Notes under the pieces: generated by a model
Databases searched by the model: none
Told to the model about the DNA's origin: nothing
The model's input: only the letters and a program-made list of their open reading frames with translations
Source of the DNA: Agarilytica sp045430345
GTDB taxonomy: Bacteria; Pseudomonadota; Gammaproteobacteria; Pseudomonadales; Cellvibrionaceae
Length of the DNA: 64,000 nucleotides
Assembly: GCA_045430345.1 (NCBI GenBank)
Contig: JAILXT010000001.1
Location: 682,001-746,000 of the forward strand
Direction of reading: 5' to 3'
Program-made: the position numbers and the translations under genes
Shown: positions 1 to 8,631 of the stretch, one piece after another
How positions within the stretch are numbered: position 1 is the stretch's first letter
Layout: every line of letters starts with the position of its first letter

Positions 1-1072
1 TGGAAACAAACTCTTCATCGTGTAATATTTTTTTCCAAATCATGTGTTCTGCATTTGGCAGTTTGAAGGCTGATTTTTTATGGATCGCCAGGGCACGGTT
101 GATTAACAGCAACTCAGGGCGTAATTTTCGGTGGTTTTTAAGAAAATACTCACGGATGGTGGATACCGCGGCGAGCTTTTCTTGGGAGCTTCGGCCATTT
201 ACAAAAGCAGAGCGTTGACTGGAAATAAGCAGATTTAAGGCAATACTTTGCGAGTGTAACGGTAGTTTTGCACTCATTATATCTAGCCAAACAGGGCTTT
301 TTAACGAAGGCAGCACTAGTTTTGCGCGTCTTTGTGAGCGCTGTGGCGACGCGGATTTTGTTTTAATCAAACCGCATAACTGTTGAACTTCTGAGGTCAA
401 ATTATTCGCGTTTAGAATAAAAAATTGGCGCAGTTCATTTATATGCTCCCACTGCGGGCCTTTATTCTCCCGGCGAGCATTTGCCAGTTTCAGTTTGGAA
501 AGCAACATTTTTAATGGGATCGATTGCGTTTTCAGTAAGTGTTTATCGCTCAGTAAGTTCCCCCAGACAACGGCTGTTTCCGTTGGCAAGTAGCTCAAGG
601 ATTCCATTTGTGCGGGGAGCGTATCTAAATCTTTGACTATAGTGCCGACAAGTTCTTTCGGTAGGTCATATATAGATGACAGCTTCTGTTCGTCGAAGCC
701 CTTTAATAGGTTCTGAGCAATTTCCTGGCGAAGCTCATTTGAATACTGCCGTTGATCATTTCCGACGAAACTGGGGAGGGATGCAATATATTCATCGATC
801 GCATGGGTGGGGCGTGTTTCATTCGCGGTAACAGGGGCGTGCACAATGCAGCGGTATTTTCCGAGCTTAATATGAAACCACTTTCCTATGAACGTGGGCT
901 TAACTTCATTATTACCTATTTTGTTAAATATAGATAACCGTGATGTTTTTTGAATCATTCCTAAGGTGATGTTGGCTTGGTTTTCTGCATCGTTAAAACT
1001 TATGTTATCGATCTTCCATGGAGGGTAAATTCCCAATGTCTGTTCAACTAATTTTAAACTGTCTTTTTCCAT
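1..1072 (-). CDS. Unidentified protein, partial (runs off left edge)
   Basis: A single reverse frame is open from an ATG at 1072 to position 1, about 357 codons, so the C-terminus lies outside the window. The product starts MEKDSLKLVEQTLGIYPPW and continues as a charged, mainly helical, soluble protein with many Lys and Leu. There is no signal peptide or membrane segment. The first 70 residues (LGIYPPW, then a short aspartate-containing strand, then KWFHIKLGKYRCIVHAP) faintly recall the N-terminus of ISL3-family transposases. The zinc-binding cysteines of that family are absent, so I do not call it a transposase. The length of the clean frame makes it very likely a real gene. Its function is unknown. 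Confidence 0.75.
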   Translation of the reverse strand, partial: MEKDSLKLVEQTLGIYPPWKIDNISFNDAENQANITLGMIQKTSRLSIFNKIGNNEVKPTFIGKWFHIKLGKYRCIVHAPVTANETRPTHAIDEYIASLPSFVGNDQRQYSNELRQEIAQNLLKGFDEQKLSSIYDLPKELVGTIVKDLDTLPAQMESLSYLPTETAVVWGNLLSDKHLLKTQSIPLKMLLSKLKLANARRENKGPQWEHINELRQFFILNANNLTSEVQQLCGLIKTKSASPQRSQRRAKLVLPSLKSPVWLDIMSAKLPLHSQSIALNLLISSQRSAFVNGRSSQEKLAAVSTIREYFLKNHRKLRPELLLINRALAIHKKSAFKLPNAEHMIWKKILHDEEFVS

Positions 1073-1648
1073 GAATAACCTCTAATGATGCTATTTTGTT
1101 GACAAATCACCTCATGACAACAAATAAAATGAATATGTTAAGCGTATCTATTTTATCGATTAGTGCGTGTGATTGTTCATTACCTAAAAAGTGCAACCTA
1201 AGGAGTGGGAGGTATGTACGTATTGTTTCTTGGGAGATGGTAAATCGGAACCAACTATAGCGGAACATTCGTGAATGTAAATAAAGAATGGGGATTTAGG
1301 CGCAACTAAGGTCGCGTTATTGTAGAAAGTGGCGCGAATGATTGCTTTGTTAACTAAATTGATATGTGAAGCTTTAATTTTGATCAATATAGATGGGCGT
1401 TTTTAAACGCACGTTTCAATTAATATGACTCATTCGGTAGATTTTTTTAACTCGATATAATTGGATAAAAAATAGCCGTCCTCGTGATTATCATGTTGTC
1501 ATTTTATACGTTGTACACGTCTCGTTCGTCGCAAGTTTATGCTGTTTGATGTGACATTCGTCATAAAAAAACAGAGTGAACATTTAAATAACATGTTATC
1601 TATGTAACTTTATATTCGTTGTTTGATGTAACGATATAGGAAATATGT
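1073..1648. other. AT-rich divergent intergenic region
   Basis: This stretch lies between the reverse-strand partial gene and the forward acetaldehyde dehydrogenase and should hold both promoters. It is clearly more AT-rich than its surroundings. I see no convincing gene in it. The only notable site is the Shine-Dalgarno AGGAAA at about 1638-1643, ahead of the ATG at 1649. Confidence 0.5.
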
Positions 1649-2587
1649 ATGGCTATTAACACGCGAGAAAAAATGAAAGTCGGCATTATAGGAACGGGAA
1701 AAGTAGGGACGGATCTATTGGTTAAGGTGTTGCGTTCTCCGCATCTCGAATGCACCGTATTCGCCGGAAGGAATCGTGCGTCTGAGGGGATTAGCTTTGC
1801 TAAGCAACTCGGAGTTTGTTCCTCAACACAAAGTATGCAAGGAATATTGAATCACGGTTCAGATATTGATTTGGTATTTGACGCCACTTCCGCTAAAGAC
1901 CATGAAATTCACGCCCCCATATTGGATCGTTTGGGTTTTATTGCCATTGATCTAACGCCTGCCAATATCGGTGATGCGTGTATCCCCGCACTTAACATCG
2001 ATGTATCCCGAAACAAAAAGAACATAAACATGGTGACGTGTGGTGGGCAAGCGTCTGTTCCTATTGTTGAGTTACTTCCGAAGTTCTTAGATAACATTGA
2101 ATCCATCGAAGTTAAAAGTGTTTTAGCGGAGGATTCAATTGGACCAGCGACGCTTGCGAATATTGATAATTATTATTGTGTAACAAAAAAAATGTTAAGT
2201 AAGTATGGCGGTTCAGACAAGGTCGATGTCGCATTGTTATCTGATGATTCATCGACACCTAAAAATATGTTGACGTCTATCGTTGTGAAAACGGATCAAG
2301 CGCCTAGTGCGAGTCTTGCCAAGGCGCTGGAAAGAAGGGCCGATGAAGTTCGTGGGTATGTGCCGGGTTATAACGTGGTCGGGCTGCCTCGTTATGAAAG
2401 CGGCTATTTATCTATTGACGTAGAAGTGGTAGGTCAGGGAGATTATTTGCCGGCGTACGCGGGTAATTTGGACATTATTAATTGCGCGGCGATCGCAACG
2501 GCTGAATGTATTGCAGTGAGACGTGCAAAACGCCACTTCCCTACGGTGTTTTCATCGGTTGCTCAGCTTTGGTCAAAGGCGAGTTAA
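1649..2587 (+). CDS. mhpF: Acetaldehyde dehydrogenase (acetylating)
   Basis: The 312-residue protein matches the MhpF/DmpF/BphJ family, which oxidises acetaldehyde to acetyl-CoA with NAD+ and CoA (EC 1.2.1.10). An N-terminal Rossmann motif GIIGTGKVGTDL (about residues 12-23) binds the nucleotide. VFDATSAKDH and IDLTPA are family signatures. The catalytic cysteine is C131 in VTCGGQA. The length is normal. The ATG at 1649 has AGGA about 8 bases upstream. In this family the gene normally sits beside the 4-hydroxy-2-oxovalerate aldolase gene (mhpE/dmpG), whose product channels acetaldehyde to the enzyme. No aldolase or other meta-cleavage gene is visible here, and the next gene is a GNAT acetyltransferase. 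The middle of the protein (about 155-205) departs from the usual sequence, so the acyl substrate may not be acetaldehyde. Confidence 0.85.
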   Translation: MAINTREKMKVGIIGTGKVGTDLLVKVLRSPHLECTVFAGRNRASEGISFAKQLGVCSSTQSMQGILNHGSDIDLVFDATSAKDHEIHAPILDRLGFIAIDLTPANIGDACIPALNIDVSRNKKNINMVTCGGQASVPIVELLPKFLDNIESIEVKSVLAEDSIGPATLANIDNYYCVTKKMLSKYGGSDKVDVALLSDDSSTPKNMLTSIVVKTDQAPSASLAKALERRADEVRGYVPGYNVVGLPRYESGYLSIDVEVVGQGDYLPAYAGNLDIINCAAIATAECIAVRRAKRHFPTVFSSVAQLWSKAS

Positions 2588-2720
2588 CATTGATTGTTGA
2601 TGCGGCGCCCGGCGTGTTGGCGGGGGTTGTGCGCGTGCGTCGACAAGCGCATAGCGACTCCACGCAATTTGATGCCATAATGATAGAGATCTCTAACTTT
2701 GGCCAGAAGTCTTTATCCCT

Positions 2721-3242
2721 ATGGATGCATATCAAATTAGCGCACTTTTTGAAGGTGAAGGCATCTCAGCCTCGCAAAAGGTTGAAATGCTGACCGAAGT
2801 TCAGCAGCTACTTCGTCAGCAGCTTGAGGAGGAACTGGCGCTTTTCGAAAAGCCAAGCCTCCTAACGCACTTACATACCAGTGATGAAACCATTCAGCGC
2901 CTGGTCGATTACTGGCAAGCGGAGCCTAACGTGTCCGTTTTCGTTGTGACCCGTAACCACCACGTATGTGCCTTTCTCGCCGGACAGCTTAAGAATGATA
3001 TCTATAACAACCAAGATGTTGTGAGTGGCGAAGTGCTCGCGGTTTTTGTTGCCAAGGCATACCGGAACCAAGGGCTTGGCACGAGCTTACTGGATCATGC
3101 GCAGTCTTGGTTCAAAGCGCACGATGCCTATTCGGTGAATGTATCCTGGCTTAAGGGGAATGATCCTTCCGGCTCACTCTATAGGAAATTTGGCTTTGAG
3201 CCTGTTTATACAACGGGTCGTAAGATTTTGGGGGCCCAATAG
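2721..3242 (+). CDS. GNAT-family N-acetyltransferase
   Basis: A 173-residue protein with a C-terminal GNAT fold. EVLAVFVAKAYRNQGLGTSLL (about 103-123) is strand 4 and motif A, with the pyrophosphate-binding loop RNQGLG. GSLYRKFGFEP near the end is motif B. The first 50 residues are helical and acidic and may be a family-specific extension. The substrate cannot be told. It lies 133 bases after mhpF on the same strand. This could be an operon, and acetyl-CoA made by MhpF is the donor a GNAT enzyme uses, but no direct link is shown. The Shine-Dalgarno is weak. A frame at 2506-2793 that bridges the two genes is judged spurious. Confidence 0.8.
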   Translation: MDAYQISALFEGEGISASQKVEMLTEVQQLLRQQLEEELALFEKPSLLTHLHTSDETIQRLVDYWQAEPNVSVFVVTRNHHVCAFLAGQLKNDIYNNQDVVSGEVLAVFVAKAYRNQGLGTSLLDHAQSWFKAHDAYSVNVSWLKGNDPSGSLYRKFGFEPVYTTGRKILGAQ

Positions 3243-3519
3243 TCAGGTACGGGCTTCTTTTGGCCATCGTGTCATTGCGGAATAGACGGTTTTTTTTGTC
3301 TTATTCTTAGGGTAAGGTTGAAGCTGGCTTCAAAAATATAGCAATCAAAGCCCGCGTCAAGGGCGCCTCAATGAACATCTCACGAAAAGCGCGTGATCAG
3401 CCGTATTCTTTTGATAAAAACCCTATTTTCGGGCGCTAAATAGCCCCATTTTCGGCCTGCGTGATCTATTCTTAGTGAAAGGTTTTCACGGAATATTGGG
3501 GGCTTTCTCCCTCTAAATT

Positions 3520-6500
3520 ATGTCTACAACACCCCCGTCTGGTCACGTTATCGATACACGCCTATTGGCTCAGCTCGCGTCCACCGTAAACGCTGCGGAA
3601 ATCGAGGGTTCGGAAGAGACCTCATTCGATACCTTGGTAAACCTACTGGGTTCAGTGCCTGGTATCACCTCAGTGCATCTCTTGAGCGAGGAATTGCCGG
3701 AATCAGACACGCATAATGTCTATTTCGCGCTTTCTGACGATATTTTCAACCAGTCATGTGTCCATATTCAAGTAGACGATTATGACGTCTATCTTCCTTA
3801 TGCACCTCATATACAAAGTACTTGCAACGCGCTTAAGTGGCGACGGGATTACCTGGAAAATAGAGAAAAGGTTAAGCTCTTCAATGATGTATTGGAGTCT
3901 ACCGCCGATGGATACTGGGATTGGGATATACAGAGTAATCAAGTGTATTACTCTCCCCGATGGAAAAGTATGTTGGGTTACAGTGATTTAGAACTAACAA
4001 ATAGCTTCAATACTTGGGAGCAATTACTTCATCCGGATGACCATCTCCAGGCAACAGCCAAAGCAAGACAGTTCCACGAAGATCCGACACAGGATTATGA
4101 AATTGAATTTCGCTTACGGTGTAAAGATGGCTCGTACAAATGGATTTTAGCGCGAGGAAAAGTGGTTGAGTGGGTAGACGGATGTGTCGCGAAACGCGTG
4201 GTTGGAACGCATGTTGACCTGAGTAAACAAAAACAACTTGAAATGCGCTTGATCAGCGCCAACACAAAACTCAATCGAGAACAGGACTTGCTGGTGAAGA
4301 CCAGTGAAATTGCGCGAATAGGCAGTTGGGATGTGAATGTCAGTGATATGGAGGTGTATTGGAGTGAAATGACCCAGAAAATTCACGAAGTAGACGCAGG
4401 TTATCAGCCAGACGTCGAACGTGGCATTGATTTTTACAAAGAGGGCTGGAGTAGAGACCGTATAACCGAGGTGTTCTCGCGTTGTATTGAAGACGGAGTA
4501 AGTTTTGACGAAGAGCTGATTATTATTACCAAGGCAGGTAAGGAAAAATGGATTCGTACCGTTGGTCTAAAAGACGATAGTGACCCCAGCAAAATACGTG
4601 TCTACGGATTATTTCAAGACATAGATAAATCGAAGCGTGCTTTAGATGCATTGGAAAAATCAAAGCAGCAGCAGGAGGTTGTATCGCAACGGTTAAAGTT
4701 GGCGACAAACGCGGGGCGAATCGGTGTCTGGGATTGGGATTTGCTCAGTGAAGCGTTGCATTTAGATGACCAAATGCTCCAACTGTATGGTGTCGATGAG
4801 AAAGATGGTCCCGTTGCCTATGATTTGTTGTCTCAAGCACTACACCCTGACGACAAAGAAGAAACGTGGCGCAAAATTGATACGGCGTTATCTGGCGGAA
4901 CGCCATTTGATTGTGAACATAGGATTGTTCGCCCCGATGGCGTTGTGAGAAATGTTAAATCGAATGCGATCGTCATTAGTGATGATTCCGGTAAAGCGAT
5001 TCGAATGACCGGCGTTAACTTTGATATCACGGAACAAAAAAATCTGGAGAAAGAACAAAGCCGTGCCCGCAATGCTGCTGAGGAAGCGAATCGATCGAAA
5101 AGTGAATTTGTAGCGACGATGAGCCATGAAATAAGAACACCTATGAATGGTGTTTTAGGGATGCTCCACCTTGTTCTTCAAGGAGATATCGATGCTAAAA
5201 CCCGTAAAAAATTGGATATTGCATTAAACAGTGCGCAATCGTTGCTTACTATTATTAACGATATTCTCGACTTCTCCAAAATTGAATCCGGAAAACTTAC
5301 GCTGGAGGAAACGGAATTTAACCCTGTTGATGTATTTGAAAATTGCATTAACAACAGTCTTACGCTCGCCCGTGAAAAGCACGTAGCGTTACGTGTTGAC
5401 TTAGGGGGGATTTTAGAAACATCCCTAATAGGTGACCCGGTTAGATTCGCTCAAGTGGTCAATAATTTGTTGTCTAACGCGTTGAAATTTACTGCAAAGG
5501 GGAGTGTAACCGTACGTGCACATACAAAGATGGGAGCAGGAACGGGCAATTATGTTTTAACGTGTTCAGTCGAAGATTCGGGTATTGGTATTCCCGCCGA
5601 TAAAATAGATTCGCTTTTCTCTTCTTTTACACAAGTAGATGCGTCTACGACACGAAAGTACGGAGGGACCGGCCTAGGCCTGGCCATTTGCAGACGTTTG
5701 TGTGAATTGATGGGGGGGGAGATCACGGTAAGAAGTGAGGAACACGTCGGTAGCATTTTTGAATTTCAAATTCCTGTCAACCAAAGCGAACGGAAACTGC
5801 CAGAGAAATCGGCGTCATGTTTCAAATCCAAGCAGGCGCTGGTGTTAATTGCCGACGAGTTTGATCGCGCCGTGCTGTTGTCATATTTGAAAACCCTGTT
5901 CAAGTCTGTAGGCATTTTCTCGTCCGAAGAAAAGTGCCTTGCTAAGCTAGGAACCGCGACCGATAAGCGTTTGGCGCCAGCAGTGATAATTACTGACAAT
6001 GTGCCTTCTGGTATGTTACTAGAACGGCTAGGCGTTGAGCCTGCAGATACAAGCACGAAAATTATTGTTGTTACTACGCAAAATACAGACGTAGATATAC
6101 CCGATACCTCGGAATACAAAACGCTAAACACACCTATCTTGCCTAACGAGCTTACTGAGGCGCTTCGTGGGCCGGCTATTGCTAACAATAAGATGCCGTT
6201 AAAGGATGGGACTACTGAAGCGGTCTCTATACCCGATGGCCCAGCCCACAAAGCACTCACTGAGCCCTGTAAAAATAAGATACTCGTCGTTGATGATAAT
6301 CAAATTAACCAAGAAGTCGCGCTTGGGCTCCTTGAAGAGTTTAATTTAGGCGGTGATGTTGCTTACAACGGGATGGAAGCGTTAGAGAAAATTAAACACG
6401 CGAAAGGCGGTGGGTATTCTTTGATCTTAATGGATTGTCAGATGCCTGAAATGAATGGTTACGAAGCGACTGAAAAAATTCGTTCGGGTGAATGTGGGAC

Positions 6501-7110
6501 TCAGAAAAGCAATGTTCCGATTGTTGCGATGACGGCGAATGCTATGACGGGAGATAGGCTGCGCTGCATTAATGCGGGGATGAACGACTATCTGTCAAAA
6601 CCACTGTCGCCAGACCTATTAAAAATTGCGCTTGATAAGTGGTTTTTTACGAACGCTGATCCAACAGTGGCCGCTTCTCCGATGTCTGACTCTCAGGGCG
6701 ATCTGCGCCCGAAATTAGAACAGGAATCCTCGGGTAGCGAAACTATCTCCCAGTTAACAGAAAAGGATGATGGTTTGGTTTGGGATAAAGATGACGCGCT
6801 TAAACGCGTGAGGGGGAGAGAGGATCGTTTAAAAAAACTTGTCAATATGTACATAAAAAACAATGAACAAAATATGCGCGACATTGAAGGTGCCGTTAAT
6901 GATCTTAATTATTTACTCATTGCCGATCATGCGCACGGACTTAAAGGCGTTTCCGGAAACCTTGGTTGTACCCAGGTGAATAAACTTTCTGCAAAGCTAG
7001 AGTATATGGCGAAAAATGAAGATAGGAATTTGGTGGACACTTGGAACGACCTCCAATCCGCTAAGGTGATTTTAATTGAGGTGCTTTCAGCGTTTGTGTC
7101 AGCACCGTAA
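3520..7110 (+). CDS. PAS-rich hybrid sensor histidine kinase with receiver and Hpt domains
   Basis: A 1196-residue soluble phosphorelay kinase. In order: an N-terminal region of about 115 residues; three PAS/PAC units at about 120-240, 255-375 and 385-510, with typical HPDD and GDW/WDWD motifs; HisKA with phosphorylated H536 in TMSHEIRTPMNG; HATPase_c with G1 DSGIGIP and G2 GGTGLGLAI; a degenerate receiver at about 765-900; a canonical receiver at about 925-1045 with D972 in LMDCQMP and a SKP lysine; and an Hpt domain with H1139 in DHAHGLKG. The layout is that of the BarA/ArcB group, but no membrane segments are visible, so it should sense an intracellular or diffusible signal. The diguanylate cyclase gene starts 51 bases downstream and is probably co-transcribed. 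No stand-alone response regulator is nearby, so the relay must pass to a distant partner. Confidence 0.93.
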   Translation: MSTTPPSGHVIDTRLLAQLASTVNAAEIEGSEETSFDTLVNLLGSVPGITSVHLLSEELPESDTHNVYFALSDDIFNQSCVHIQVDDYDVYLPYAPHIQSTCNALKWRRDYLENREKVKLFNDVLESTADGYWDWDIQSNQVYYSPRWKSMLGYSDLELTNSFNTWEQLLHPDDHLQATAKARQFHEDPTQDYEIEFRLRCKDGSYKWILARGKVVEWVDGCVAKRVVGTHVDLSKQKQLEMRLISANTKLNREQDLLVKTSEIARIGSWDVNVSDMEVYWSEMTQKIHEVDAGYQPDVERGIDFYKEGWSRDRITEVFSRCIEDGVSFDEELIIITKAGKEKWIRTVGLKDDSDPSKIRVYGLFQDIDKSKRALDALEKSKQQQEVVSQRLKLATNAGRIGVWDWDLLSEALHLDDQMLQLYGVDEKDGPVAYDLLSQALHPDDKEETWRKIDTALSGGTPFDCEHRIVRPDGVVRNVKSNAIVISDDSGKAIRMTGVNFDITEQKNLEKEQSRARNAAEEANRSKSEFVATMSHEIRTPMNGVLGMLHLVLQGDIDAKTRKKLDIALNSAQSLLTIINDILDFSKIESGKLTLEETEFNPVDVFENCINNSLTLAREKHVALRVDLGGILETSLIGDPVRFAQVVNNLLSNALKFTAKGSVTVRAHTKMGAGTGNYVLTCSVEDSGIGIPADKIDSLFSSFTQVDASTTRKYGGTGLGLAICRRLCELMGGEITVRSEEHVGSIFEFQIPVNQSERKLPEKSASCFKSKQALVLIADEFDRAVLLSYLKTLFKSVGIFSSEEKCLAKLGTATDKRLAPAVIITDNVPSGMLLERLGVEPADTSTKIIVVTTQNTDVDIPDTSEYKTLNTPILPNELTEALRGPAIANNKMPLKDGTTEAVSIPDGPAHKALTEPCKNKILVVDDNQINQEVALGLLEEFNLGGDVAYNGMEALEKIKHAKGGGYSLILMDCQMPEMNGYEATEKIRSGECGTQKSNVPIVAMTANAMTGDRLRCINAGMNDYLSKPLSPDLLKIALDKWFFTNADPTVAASPMSDSQGDLRPKLEQESSGSETISQLTEKDDGLVWDKDDALKRVRGREDRLKKLVNMYIKNNEQNMRDIEGAVNDLNYLLIADHAHGLKGVSGNLGCTQVNKLSAKLEYMAKNEDRNLVDTWNDLQSAKVILIEVLSAFVSAP

Positions 7111-7161
7111 CCGTTTAATACATTAAAAAACAGTTTTATACAAGAGATATGTAAACCCTAT

Positions 7162-8274
7162 ATGACCAATGCAAATACCGAAATAGTAAGACATCTGATG
7201 AAATATCGGAAGGAAACGAAAGGGTCGATCATGTTCGTTTGGTTGATGTTGATGATTCCAAAACTTATGGACGACGCGGGTTCTCTGATCGTGTGGGTCA
7301 ACGCTGCAATCTTCTTTATATATGATGGAATTGCATATACCTACAAAAATTTGCCAGATTCATTTTATGAAGAGCGCCCACAACGCGTGCGTAACTTATA
7401 CGTTAGTTTGGCGATTATGTTTTCTTTTCACTGGGGGGGGGTCACGGCTTACATGTTTTCCAATCCCGAATATGAGGCCATCTATATATCCCTGGCGCTG
7501 GTGCTCGCGTTTTCAACTGTTGGTGGTTTTTCCATTTGGTTGTTGAGCCCGCTCGCAGGTAAAGTATACCTGGCCGGTTTGTTTCTGCCATCGGCCGGGG
7601 TAATGCTATTGTCAGGGGAGGTGAGCTACGTTATCACTTCTGTATTTATGTTTTTTTGCAGTATTGTCCTCGTTCAGCAAGGCGGGTTTCGTGAAAGATA
7701 TATACAGGAGGCTATTAATGATCAGATGGTGCTGGGTGAGCGGGCAAATCGGTACGAAGAGATAAGTCATAAAGACCCATTGACGGGTATTGGAAACCGG
7801 CGCCAGTTCGATTTGAGTTTAGCTGGGTTGGTATCTAAAGCACTCCTCGAAAAAACGCCGCTCTCTCTTTTTGTGGTGGATATCGATCACTTTAAGCGTG
7901 TTAATGACCAATACGGCCATGAAGCGGGGGATGAGTGCTTAAAATATACTGCAGCGTTACTTTCCCATGAAATTAGAGACTCTCATGATGTCCTATGTCG
8001 CTATGGAGGAGAAGAGTTCGTTATTATTATGACAGAGACTGCAGAGAGTGCGGCCTTGTTAATTGCTGATCGTATTTGTCGTTCTTTTCATGGTTCCTCA
8101 TGCGAATTTGAATCTCAGAACATACAGCTAACGGTCAGTGTTGGGGTTAGTACGTGTGATTTGCTTCATCCGGTGTCTGATATGGAGTTGTTTAGGCTTG
8201 CGGATAAGTCTCTTTATGAAGCAAAGCAAACAGGGCGAAACAAATATATTCACAGTAGCTCGCTTGATGAATAA
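7162..8274 (+). CDS. Membrane-anchored diguanylate cyclase (GGDEF)
   Basis: A 370-residue enzyme that makes c-di-GMP from two GTP. The N-terminal half (about 20-175) has five or six hydrophobic segments and resembles a MASE-type membrane sensor. A short helix leads into a GGDEF domain with DPLTGIGNRRQF, VVDIDHFKRVND and the active-site loop RYGGEEF. These are all the features of an active cyclase. The allosteric inhibition site RxxD, expected just before CRYGGEEF, reads DSHD. The arginine is missing, so product inhibition through the I-site is unlikely. The gene closely follows the hybrid kinase and the two may form one signalling unit. No EAL or HD-GYP phosphodiesterase is in the window. Confidence 0.92.
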   Translation: MTNANTEIVRHLMKYRKETKGSIMFVWLMLMIPKLMDDAGSLIVWVNAAIFFIYDGIAYTYKNLPDSFYEERPQRVRNLYVSLAIMFSFHWGGVTAYMFSNPEYEAIYISLALVLAFSTVGGFSIWLLSPLAGKVYLAGLFLPSAGVMLLSGEVSYVITSVFMFFCSIVLVQQGGFRERYIQEAINDQMVLGERANRYEEISHKDPLTGIGNRRQFDLSLAGLVSKALLEKTPLSLFVVDIDHFKRVNDQYGHEAGDECLKYTAALLSHEIRDSHDVLCRYGGEEFVIIMTETAESAALLIADRICRSFHGSSCEFESQNIQLTVSVGVSTCDLLHPVSDMELFRLADKSLYEAKQTGRNKYIHSSSLDE

Positions 8275-8380
8275 TATAAAAATATCATCGTATGGGATTA
8301 ATGCTATAGCTGGTACGGTCTAGTCCTGGCCCCATATTTTTCTTGTATTATAAGATTTTTCGACTGGTCTAATCTATTTC

Positions 8381-8460
8381 AGTATTTCAGTATTTCAGTA
8401 TTTCAGTATTTCAGTATTTCAGTATTTCAGTATTTCAGTATTTCAGTATTTCAGTATTTC
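8381..8460 (+). repeat. Ten tandem copies of the octamer AGTATTTC
   Basis: Exactly ten perfect 8-base units fill 8381-8460, preceded by a degenerate unit (TCTATTTC). The array lies between the convergent diguanylate cyclase and tannase genes, outside any frame I trust. An 8-base unit is prone to slipped-strand copy-number change, but no promoter or reading frame that would be switched is apparent. Confidence 0.97.
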
Positions 8461-8575
8461 GCTCTGTTGATTATAGCTTCTCGTAATGAGGTGACTATGT
8501 GCTCATAGTAAATACACTGTTAATAAAATTGCTTGGCCTGATTTTCTCTAGCCGTTAGTTGTTGTTTTCGGCCCA

Positions 8576-8605
8576 TAAAAAAGCCCCGCTCAAACGGCGG
8601 GGCTT
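8576..8605 (-). terminator. Rho-independent terminator of the tannase-family gene
   Basis: A perfect 9-bp stem, AAGCCCCGC (8581-8589) paired with GCGGGGCTT (8597-8605), has a short loop. Read leftwards it is followed by a run of T (A on the plus strand at 8576-8582). It sits 27 bases past the stop of the reverse-strand gene at 8632. Confidence 0.9.
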
Positions 8606-8631
8606 CCGTACTCATACCGAATGTTAGGGAT

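Noticed and set aside
1184..1387. 67-codon reverse frame in the left intergenic region
   Set aside because: AT-rich chance frame, no domain, no ribosome site.
2506..2793. 95-codon forward frame bridging mhpF and the GNAT gene
   Set aside because: It overlaps both genes in another frame, has no ribosome site and an untypical composition.
5766..6260. 164-codon reverse frame inside the hybrid kinase
   Set aside because: Antisense shadow of the degenerate receiver domain; Ser/Val-rich chance sequence.
8381..8460. CRISPR-like array
   Set aside because: Units are directly adjacent 8-mers with no spacers and no cas genes nearby.
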